64,000 nucleotides of DNA from Hyalella azteca. Its lineage: Eukaryota > Arthropoda > Malacostraca > Amphipoda > Hyalellidae. This document shows, piece after piece, positions 13,101 through 25,100 of this stretch (positions are counted from its first letter, which is position 1; each line of letters opens with the position of its first letter). Both the position numbers and the translations under genes were made by a program. The notes beneath the pieces are model-generated. The model saw nothing but the letters and a program-made list of their open reading frames with translations, did no database searches and was not told where the DNA came from. The stretch lies in contig NW_025934535.1 in the NCBI RefSeq assembly GCF_000764305.2, forward strand, positions 124,001 through 188,000, written 5' to 3'.

Positions 13101-16100
13101 AGCTTGCCGAGCTCAACACTTCTCATAAACAATTACGCCTAAATCGAAGCGAGTCTTGCTGCTCTAGCTGGAGCTTATTTGAGGATGAACTTATTCAGAA
13201 ATGATTTTCTCCGGTATGAAGGCCATTTGGGCTGAAAGCGCTGCAGTAATGAAAGCTTTTCCTGATTGACTAGTTTTGCAATTGCCAGTTGTTATCTTCC
13301 TGGTCAAAATTATGAGCTATTTTTGCTTTATAATTTTTTTTTGTTGTAAAAACGAAAAAGTCTGGATATAAAAACAATAACATTGCCGAATTCGCTTGTA
13401 TTGATCGCATAAACAATCAATTAATTTAATGCTCAAGATGCTTACAGCAAAAAAATGGGTAAAATAATGATAATTTCAGTTGTTTACCTCAAATTTTTTG
13501 TCGTTTCCCTCATAAAATTGTGCTGACGTTACGTACTGCATAAAATCGTAGTTTTGAAATGCGATTAAATACCAGATGAAAAGTAACAATTTTAGCGGAA
13601 TGCCACAAAATAAAAATAGCAAGATATTCTGGGAAGAGGTCAAGCTTAGCCTTAGCACCCTCATTCTAAGCCTTCCATGCCTAAGTAAGTCATAGCAAGG
13701 GTAAGCACTTAGGCAATAGATTGCGCCTGCGTAAGCCTACTTTGCCGAATTAAAGACTGAGTGAAGGTAGATGAGCGATAGCGGTGCGTAAATCTTCCTA
13801 CACTCTCAGGATATCCAATGTTTCGCCTTGCCTATTCTTTAATCAAGAAAAATTTTCTTCTGCATTTGCGTATTTAAATTTTAACTTCATATTAGAGGCG
13901 GCAGTGACAAAGCTCCTGCTTTACCCGGGACGAGGTTTCAAACTGAAATTCGTGCAGTTCATTAAACTTAGAACAGATTGATACTCTGCAGGTTTAGTCT
14001 TCATTTAAACTGCAATGGTTGAAAATTATATTATAGACACAGCGTAATACTATTATGGTGTTAATATTATAATATTAAATCTTGGGTGAATTTTACCCCC
14101 AATTGAATTGATTGAATCTTTTAGCCTTATTTTCGCCGGTCATTCGCCGACTGTAAATGGCTTTTTTCGGGGCCTGATTGAATATCATGAAATACTAAAT
14201 TCTAAATTCAAAATCTTGTTGCGATGACATTCCAGACATAATGATTTATAGCACGAAATATTCTTCCAAGTCTCAATTTCCGCGTGATTTGATCAATTTT
14301 CTATTCGATTAATTTAATAAAAAATTATAATCTCACATGTGATCTGTTACAATTGCGATTCGAACACGTATGTTACTACTAAATATCTCAAGTTAACTAA
14401 ATTTCTTATAAGCGAATGAAAATACTTAAAGTCGAGAAAGTATAGCTGCTAAGCGTATTAGCACTTTAAACTCTCTTATTTAATCATTTCATCTTAACTC
14501 TAATTATGACACATCCCTTTAATCGCGCAACTCTGCTCCTATTATGTTATTACGCTTCACGTCTCCATGATTTGAACATTTTCCATCACACTATACCTCT
14601 GAAATTGAGCCAATGATTAGCACCTTTACCATGGTTCCGCTACTCTGTACTGTACTCGTAATTGTGCCTTTTGTGCCTTTAATCTGCAATGCTTACCTAT
14701 TACTACTACTCCGGATTTCACCTAGCACAAAATTTGAATTCGCTGAACTCATACAATATTTTAAGGTGCAAAGATTTATTACGATGACGTTGTTCCCGTC
14801 ATGAACTTCCTCTGTATTCAGAAACAAATGCTAAAAAAAACTTCAATTAATGTGGGCCTGTGAGCACCTCCCAATAATGGCTATTGCTCTACAATTTTGG
14901 ACAGTAAAACGTCATTCATAGGCCCAATATTTCAAAATTTCGTCAGAAGTCAGACTTTTTTATGCATTTATTCACTAACGCAAATTACTAGACTATATTT
15001 CTATGCAATTAGGGCGAATAGTTGATTGTAATAAGTGATATTTTGGCCTCGATTAAAATTTTTATCGACCAATCCTTTAACAAATTTTACTCTAACAACA
15101 TCGTTTGTGGTTTTTCCTTACTATAAAAATCTTTTATATCATGTCATGTTGCTGCATTAACAGAGTTCCAGTCTTTTGGGAGTCGTGATGTCAGTTCATC
15201 AGTGAATAAAACGACCATCACCACACAAAGCTTGTCGGATCCGTTAGAATATTAGGATGAATATCATTGTCTGCCATTGGTCAGCGATATTCCTGCTACG
15301 AAGTTTGGCATTAATCCCTCTCATGTTTCGGGAGCTTTAGAGACAAATTGAGAAGAGAAAAATATTCAGTTCAAAGAGACGTGATCCACACAAATGTTTA
15401 CAGCTTTGATGAATTGAGACTTCAGAGCTCACTGATTTGTCAGAGGAAACAGATATTTTGTTTATCGACGCTTCAAAGTTGTCAGGTTTATAGTAGGGTT
15501 TTGAGACTGAAATTTGAATCAAAGGCAGTGTCGACAGTCAGAAATGCTTTCCATATTACAAAAACTTCTTCAGCAGTTTTTTTCCATATTCACAAGATTT
15601 CCATTTTACACAATCAAAAAAGAGCTGATTCCATCATTGTTTACTTGTTCTTTCTTAATTTGAAAATTCCATCCAACGTTACCTAACAATGTGAACACAA
15701 TGATAATGTATGTAATATAATACGCATAATAAGAATATTTACATTTAATGATTACTGAAACGTTGTAAATATTCGTCACTAGTATTTGTCTTTTACAGCT
15801 ATTGTTTTTCTTTCATGCATATTATTTGACGTTTAATTCGCTTTCTTGTGGTTTTACTCGATCTTTAAATGTTCCATTTTAACATATTTTAGTTGAATAA
15901 TTTTAAATTAATACCTTTTCACCTTTATTTACTTTTTTTATCTCAAGAAAACAAATTCGTGCACGTGCGAGTGAAAAATTTATTTAATCCAAATTGCACT
16001 GAAATCGTCATGTGCTCTTTCTACAAATTTTTCTTTTCCCGGTGCTTTTTGATGGTGAAATTGCATCTAACTATCTAATTTTCTTGCATCAAGAACTTTT

Positions 16101-19100
16101 CAAATAACAACTAACAAGTTCCTAATTGTGAAAAATTCTCATTAAAAGTTGCCTCGATACTGCATAAGTACCTTTTTTAAGTTTCCTAAACCCCTAAAGT
16201 GTTATTCGATGTCTGGCCTGTTTTTTTCTGGATCTAAATCTCATCGGACGCGCCGGCACCTTTGGGCCCGGGGCGAAGCTCCCTCTCGTGGTTTTTTTTC
16301 AGCATTTTTTTGCGCTTTGGGTGGCTGAGAAACCTGAGCACGGTGCACAAATGATCGCGATCTCTGTTTTTCCTAGACGCTCGGGATCCTTGCTCGATTC
16401 ACCCGTGTGAATTCGGGGCCATTTGCGTCCCGACTGGCGAAAATAACCGGCCAACGTGCCGGTGTCCGGACCACTGCGATGCCGAGCCTCCGGACCAAAA
16501 ACAAGAGCTTTTTTGTGCCTCCGATGGCCAAGATTATGAGACGATGTGCCAGCTGAAGATCGCTTCGTGCCGCCAGCAGAAACAGCTGCTGGTCAAATAC
16601 AAAGGCAGCTGTGGTGAGTATAACCTGTAATAATTCTTAGAGACATTTTACTTTTTTCTAGACAGTATTTTTTGTTTATACTTTTTATGAATGTAAAGGT
16701 TGCAGGTGAAGGCTTGGAATTTCTATGGTTTGGACTGATATTCGTGTTTAAATAATTTCAAACATATTATGCCATTCATTTTATATGTTTGATATTGAAT
16801 TTTCAGCTGTGTTTCAAAAAATTTATTTATTATGGATAAAAATTAGAAAGGGCATATAAAAATACCTATGCAAATAAATATTTTGATGTGTATATTCGTT
16901 ATTCCTTAATTTTTTCTGAAAAATTTCCAGTGAAGAAACTATTGCGCGATCTTTTTCTTCCGTTGCTTAAGTTATCCGTTGACTTCATAAAGTTCAAGAG
17001 AATTAAAATTCGAAATAATATAACACATTACATAGTTCAAGGCCCTCAAAGTATGATACTTTAATTTAATTTTTTAAACTCTCAATATTTTTCAATATAC
17101 TTTTTAACCCTACGGGCTTCAGACGACATTTGCATTAACATGTCCATTTCAAGTCGTTCAGATGTGAGTGAATTTCAATATCTGCATCCTTTCCATGGCT
17201 TTAAGGCAATACTTGCATTATTCCTGACTAAAAATTCGTCAAAGTTTTGTCCCTGATCGTAGATACCAACGAAAAAAGATCGTCATAGTAGATGCATTTC
17301 AAAACACTTATTAGTAACACATCACAAAAGATCAATTAATACATGAAATAAGGCAATGTCCACCCTAAAAAAGCACGGCTCAAGGCTTACTCATTTTTTT
17401 GAGAATCTTCAGTCATATTTGACGTCTTGAGAATCTTCAGTCATATTTGACGTCTTGAGAATCTTCAGTCATATTTGACGTCTTGAGAATCTTCAGTCAT
17501 ATTTGACGTCGCGGGGCCAGGCGTTTCCGTTTCGTGGGAATAATAGCAGCCGCTGGAGGATGAATCGAACCTTCCTTAAGTGAAGTAACTCAGTAAATAT
17601 TGTTCTTCCAAATCGACTCACTGAAAAAACATTAAACCTTAAATTCTTGTTATGGGATGATTTATTTGTAAATTGTATTCTGTCGTCTTTTTCACGCTCA
17701 AAAAATGTCTAAATTTTATAAATTTCATTTTGAAGCTTATTTATCAATGGCTCAAAACGGTTTCACTGGATAAATAACCGAGTAAAAATTAAATGTCCCA
17801 CACAAATAGCCCCGTTTTCAACAAACTTTTACATTATTTTCCTTTTCTAACTTCACACATAATTGATGCCATTATGCAGCATTGTTGAGCTAAAGGCAAA
17901 TTATGCAACAAACAATGATTATGTACGATTATATTTGAATAAAATAATTTTAATAGAGTCAGGAATGGCCATTCAATCTCGGAAATCAACATCGCGTCTG
18001 AGCCAAGCTTTGCGATCCTACTTTCCATTTCCATTTAGAATTACGCCAGAGGGCGTAGAACTTCCCCGACCTCCACTGCCAAGCTCAGAAGCGCTGACGC
18101 TTTATGAAGCATTACGCCCATGACGGTCTCTAAGCCGCCGAATTTATGTCCATGTCAAAAATGTCTTTCATAAGTAAAATTTATCAATGTTTTGGTTCGG
18201 ATTCCCTTCATTGTTGTCAAAAAAAAGCTGTATATAAAATCTGGCATTACGCATCGTAATCTCTTGGAGCGTTTTATTTTTAGCTCATTACTCCTTTTTA
18301 AAGGTAGGTTAATTTTCTTAATATCATGAGGAATTTTCTTATAAATAACTGCAGCGTTAATTCAGTCATCTTCTTTCATTATAATTTGTAATTAAAATTA
18401 AGATGAAAACCATTTTAGACACCATAAGTAGAAAAACAAACAACTCTTAAAATTTTTTAAATATTACGTTGATTCGACAATTTCTTACAATTAAAAGTTC
18501 TGAAATATCATGAGAAGCATTTTAACCTAAAAATCATCTTTGTCGGTACCAATTCAAGACTATATAGATTCATATCCATCCACGAGAAGCAATTATTAAT
18601 GCTTAAAGTTAAACATACCTGAAAATCATTTCCTCAAGTCGCTTTTGGTCGAGCATCACTACTTCTACTTCTATTCAAGTTTACCTTGATATTTACATTT
18701 AACAATAATTTTGAATGTGAGTAAACTTAGGTCCATACTGATCTCTGTAAATTCTATCCGAGCACAATTCTTTCAGAACAAACTCAATCTGAGCATTTTT
18801 ATTCATTTTCGGCATATTCATGGAGGTTTTTGTAATGAAATATATTTTGTTTGCAATTTTTTACTTCTATCCACATATTTCACATGTTTTTATTTATAAT
18901 AAAGTTCTTCTGACCATAATTTGCTGCAGACCCCTGCCGGTCTCTGAAGTGTCCGGCCTCGCAAGTTTGTCGCGTCGGCGCAGACCGGCGTCCTATCCGT
19001 GAGTCTCGGCTCCTACCCGTGAGTCTCGGCTCCTATCCGTGAGTCTCGGCTCCTACCCGTGAGTCTCGGCTCCTATTCGTGAGTCTCGGCTCTGTTGACT

Positions 19101-22100
19101 ATATGAGTTTTTGACGACAGCTTAGGGCTTGAAGAATCAGTTGTTAATTACTTTTTAATTTGGTCCCATCATTTAATTTATCTCAATTATTTTAAGGATT
19201 ATGCAAATTCCACGAAACCTGTAGTGAGAAATGTCCCGATAACTATTTCTGTAAATTTGACAAAACCCACAAAAAATGATTACAGAGGAGCGAATATATT
19301 ACACTTTTAAGTAAATAAAATCATATGTTAGCTGCCACATAGTATTAGTGCTAGGCGCCCATACGACGCTGACTATCCTAGGCCGAATTTCCATTTCTCA
19401 GACCTGCCTGACGTCCAAGTGAAGAGCCTCGCATGAGCCTAATTCTATTTCGAGGTTGAAGGGTCATGACATATTCATTCTGTGTAATTAAGAGCGGGCT
19501 TTTGATTGATCAAGAGGAATATCCTGCATAGTTTAGTCACTCACCGTCAAAGAGAAAGATTAAGCATCATGTTACACCTCATTATTACTTATAACAGGTA
19601 ACGTTTCTTAGTTCGCTAGAGCCTTTTTCTTAATGAATTCATTAAAGATCCTAACGTTTGGAACTTTTTTTCGGGTTGAATTATTTCATGTTAAAATGCT
19701 CTTCCGTAATTCTAGAATATGAATGATAATCTGGTGCATTCTTTTTTTATTATGAAAGGAATATTCATGAAGGTTATCTTTTCTTGCTTGTTTCCTCGCA
19801 CATAAAATTATGATTTTGCGGTTATTACAGATATTTTCTTGTAGATGTTCAATAAGATTCTTCATAACCCACATCAGTAAACCAATATCAGTCGTTCCAC
19901 AATCAAAACCGAATTCGAACAAACTCGAAGACAAGTGGACAAAATTGACTTGTACTATCCCTGCGAATGCCGTCTAAATCTCCCCGGAATCAGTGAAAGC
20001 CGAGATTTTATACTCAAACCTTCTACATATTTCTTTTTTGTGAAGACGGAGATTCAATTTGATATTTGAGTTCTGAGCCATATGGAAATATGGCATCGTC
20101 CCGCCTAGCGTAATTCTCTGGTAATAAAACGAACTTTAGCAGGCAGCGGGTCCCAGAAACTTCTAGGCAACGGTTTCCTCGAAACTACCAAGGGGCCTCC
20201 GGGCTTAGTAAATAGCCATGTTTTGCGGAGAAATTTATTGCAAAGAAATAAGCTGGACGTCACGATATGGCGACCTGGATGTGCACATATAATGTTTGCT
20301 GACTTTTGGCTTGGATGATCTTGTTTCCGTGAGAAGAGTATTAGGTTACCCGTACCAATCTTAGCGGTTTCTTTTTTCACTTTGAAGTCACATTAATTAG
20401 TGGATTCTATCTGCACTCTAACGTCTTTAATTCTCTCAAATGCGTATAATTTAAATGTTTTAAAGGAGCATCTCGGTCAAAAATCGGATATTTTCCGGTT
20501 TTTAGTATCATTTTAAAGGTCCAGAAATTGCGCATTTAAAGAGCTCAAAGCCATGTTTGTGCGTTCATTTGTTAGTTCATGACAGCCGTCGAAGCGAAAG
20601 TAAAACCTAAACTTTCAATGATCAAAAGGAGCATCTCGGTCAAAAATCGGATATTTTCCGGTTTTTAGTATCATTTTTAAGGTTCAGAAATTGCGCATTT
20701 AAAGAGCTCAAAGCTATTTTTGTGTGTTCATTTGTTCGTTCATGACAGCCGTCGAAGCGAAAGTAAAACCTAAACTTTCAATGATCACAAATTTCAATTT
20801 TTTGGCTCTCCTGAAAAAGTTTAAAATTTCAATCTATAAAACCAATCTCCTCCTGTGATTTTCAAGCTATAACATTAAGAGATATACCATTCGATTTAAA
20901 AAAAAATATCCAGAGAATAGTCGTAGCTTTTTTCATAATTTCGTTATATTTTGGATATTTTGCAAAAAGGGGGAGGGGCGGTGAAAATCGAAAAATCCCT
21001 CCCCCCCACCTACAAAAATATGAATTTTGAAAAAAATCTACGACGAATCGCTAGATATGGTCTTTACGCATCGAATGATATGTATCGCGATGTTGTAGCT
21101 TGAAAATCCTAAGAGGAGAAAATCCTTTTATTGAAAATCTTTCTTCTGCAATTTTCTATGAATTTCACATTTTCTTTCATTTATTCGAAAAATTTACATG
21201 AACAAAATGTTCATGAGAGAGAGTTCTGTTTTACACAGTGTATCAAGTTTCAAAGTGATCCGTCCCTAAATAAAAAAAGTTTTTTTTTACCGATACGCTC
21301 CCCCATCCAGTTTCACTGCGAATTGTGTAATCTCTCTATCGTATAGCGGGATGCTTCAGCCGCGTTTTCAGCAGCGCATTTATGAAATGAAGAGGAAATT
21401 AATCATTCTGTTTTCAAAATCAATCGCTTCACAGAACTCACTTCAGTTTTCACACAATCACTTCAGAAAAACAATATGATGCAGATTTAGCTGTGTATAT
21501 TCAAGATTATAGAATAATTTTTTACAGCAATTATAATTCTACCTCTTGAAGTGTAAATCACATTCTTATTTTAAACACTCTAAAATTCATGGACATATAT
21601 TGTCAATAACCACTGGATTGTCTACCTTAGGCAACCGTTAAGCATCCGTCAAATCAACCTCAAAATTATTGTACATGATTAACATGAATTATTTTATCTA
21701 CGTATTTGATCCCATTTTCAGGAACGACTGCCTCATGAAAGTGGAGGGCTGTCGGAATCTCAGGAGTCTGGACATCGTGTATCGCGGAGCCTGCGACGTA
21801 GGTTAGTTTTGCTGATTGTTAGTTATGAAAAAAAATGTTTTCCATGAACCTATATGCGGGTTTACTCACATTTAATTATAATTAGCAAAATATGTTCAGA
21901 AAATTTCTTGATTACCATTAGAATTTGTGAATCTCCTCGCTTGTTATTTGTGAACGGTATGGGATTGCAGGTATCTCAGCTTCTTAGCGAGCGCTTATTC
22001 TTCATGTTAATTTGCTGGGTCTCTTTTGTTTATTAGTAGTCAACGCTATGAAGCTGTTTTTTGTTTAGTTCATTCCTTCCATTTCCTACCATTACCATTT

Positions 22101-25100
22101 AGCCTTTATGGATACCAATAAAATTTCCACTTCCTTTATTTTGTAAAACATGCTCTTCGTGGAAGAAAAAATATTAGTTACAAATTAATTATCTTACTCC
22201 GTTATATGTGGTTAAAGTTATCTCTATTATAAGGCACTCTCCTTGTGCAAAAGTTGTGCGTTGTAGATGTCAAGGGCCTATACTTTCAAAAAAGTTAAGA
22301 GATCGTAAGTTCATCAGCCAATCATTGACGGCCTTTCAAGCATAATCCACCAATCATAGACAAGAAAATTCTTCATGAAAAATATAACCCGAGGCTTATG
22401 TATTTTTAGCGGAAGACTGTAAATAAATATTTTTAGTTTTCAATCCGTGGTTTTGTTTAAATTGCAGAGAAACTAATTTCAGCGTACCGATTCAAATTTA
22501 AAATTTTCAATATGCGTGGTGATAAGCGCGTTATTTGGTCTTGCTATTACATACGTGGACAGAAAGTTCATCTATGAAATATACTTGTTACAAGTATATA
22601 TCAGTAATATTAGTTGCAAGTAATAATAATCAAGTTTCAGTAGTATTAGTTACAATTTTATACTCCTTTTGGGATTTTTTTTTTTGTTCTTCCTGTCGGG
22701 ATTTTGATTCTGCACGCTAATACTAGGGAATGCAAGCTTGCGGTGAGTTCTCAAAATAACAATCCAGTTGTATTTAATGGCGTACAAGTAAAAATGAAGA
22801 GCCAAATCAAACTTGTCTTCCTAGCTAATAAACACGTGAACAATATGTTATTGCTGCTTTTATGCAATGATATTTCGATAAATTAACTAAAGTTTTTATG
22901 CAAATTTAATACTTTTTTTGAAAGCGACATTCACGAGAGGACTGACTGCAAAGCTTGTCGCTTTATATACGTAACATTTAATCCTCGGCACAAACTTTGA
23001 ACCTCAAACGTTTCGCAGCTCGTCTTCCATAACCCACTTTGTATGAGTATTATGCTTTGGTTCTACACACACACACACATGTTCTGTTTCAATCACTGCC
23101 GTGATCCTCTGGACAGAATCATGCGACACTTACTTCTGCCCGTGGTCAGCAGACTGTTTCATGCAAGAGTTTGAGAAGGGTTTACGCCACGTGTTATGCA
23201 GATGTCCAGAATACTGTTCCATCTTGCATAATCCTGGCCAACCAAAGCAGTGTGGTGATGATGGCATCACATACGACTCACAATGCCATCTGCGCCGTGC
23301 CATATGCCAACAGCAAACACAGATAACAGTCGTGTTCAACGGCTCTTGTGGTGAGTGGCCGGAGTCTTTCTGTCGCCTGTCACATCGCGTGCCCTGTTGT
23401 CGCATGGAGGGCTCTAGCGGTCACGATATCCGAGCACTTCATTCGAATTAAACCACGTTTTCTCGACTTTCTTATTGATTTCTTATTCACTTAAATTTCA
23501 CTATGATTTGCTGCAACAATTTTATTCTTCACCGTTTCAAAAAAAAAACTATTGTGGAGTTATTTTCTTTAGCGTAAAATGTTATAAAAAAAGGACGTTC
23601 ACATCACCGGTCTTGAATAACCAGATTTGAATGAATCATTTGTGTATTGAATCCTATTGCGATATATATGTACCTGTCTCTTATACACATCTTTTCAATT
23701 TTCTGATTCCTATNACCTACAAAAATATGAATTCTGAAAAAAAGCTATTACGAATCGTTAGATATGGTCTTTACGCATCGAATGATATGTATCTCGATGT
23801 TGTGGCTTGAAAATCCTAAGAGGAGAAAATCTTTTTATTGAAAATCTTTTTCCTGCAATTTTCTTCATTTTTTTCCTTTTCGAAAAATTTACATGAACAA
23901 AATAGTGTTAGAGCTCTGTTTTACACAGTCGTATCAAGTTTCAAAGTGATCCGTCCGTAAATAAAAAAGTTTTTTATACCGAGACGCTCCCCCATCCAGT
24001 TTCACAGCCAATTGTGTAATATCTCTATCGTATAGCGGGATGCTTCAGCCGCGTTTTCAGCAGCGCGTTTATGAAATGAAAAGGAAATTAATCATTCAGT
24101 TTTCAAAATCAATCACTTCACAGAACTCTCTTCAGTTTTCACACAATCACTTCAGAAAAACAATATGATGCAGATTTAGCTGTGTATATTCAAGATTATC
24201 GAATAATTTTATTACGGCAATTATAATTCTACCTCTTGAAGTGTAAATCGCATTCTTATTTTAAACACTCTAAAATTCATGGACATATATTGTCAATAAC
24301 CACTGGATTGTCTACCTTAGGCAACCGTTAAGCATCCGTCAAATCAACCTCAAAATTATTGTACATGATTAACATGAATTATTTTATCTACGTATTTGAT
24401 CCCATTTTCAGGAACGACTGCCTCATGAAAGTGGAGGGCTGTCGGAATCTCAGGAGTCTGGACATCGTGTATCGCGGAGCCTGCGACGTAGGTTAGTTTT
24501 GCTGATTGTTAGTTATGAAAAAAAATGTTTTCCATGAACCTATATGCGGGTTTACTCACATTTAATTATAATTAGCAAAATATGTTCAGAAAATTTCTTG
24601 ATTACCATTAGAATTTGTGAATCTCCTCGCTTGTTATTTGTGAACGGTATGGGATTGCAGGTATCTCAGCTTCTTAGCGAGCGATTATTCTTCATGTTAA
24701 TTTGCTGGGTTTCTTTAGTTTATTAGTAGTCAACGCTATGAAGCTGTTTTTTGTTTAGTTCATTCCTTCCATTTCCTACCATTACCATTTAGCCTTTATG
24801 GATACCAATAAAATTTCCACTTCCTTTATTTTGTAAAACATGCTCTTCGTGGAAGAAAAAAATATTAGTTACACATTAATTATCTTATTCCATTATATGT
24901 GGTTGAAGTTATCTCTATTATAAGTCACTCTCCTTGTGCAAAAGTTGTGCGTTGTAGATGTCAAGATCCTCAGATCGGTCTGCTCTAGTGCACGCACGCC
25001 GCGTTCACAATCGGACCCCAAACCCCAAGGGTAGTGCTTGCCTTCACTTACATTGCTCCTGTGAAATACCCTCCTCTCACGTCGTTCAACCCGGCATGTT

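Larger units (their letters stand above)
7643..16376 (+). other. Intron 2 (8.7 kb), the largest
   Basis: Contains repeat A copy 1 and the sulfotransferase-like fragment. Otherwise AT-rich with no supported exon. A 12-bp inverted repeat (ttacgactgatt / aatcagtcgtaa) lies at 12338-12372. No NtA-type or signal-peptide exon for a secreted isoform was identified. Confidence 0.7.

Noticed and set aside
14613..14804. Hydrophobic frame that might be a signal-peptide exon
   Set aside because: No agrin-like sequence follows and the nearest donor-like site is not in phase 1.
17863..18123. 86-codon plus-strand frame in intron 3
   Set aside because: No homology recognised and no agrin-compatible splice sites.
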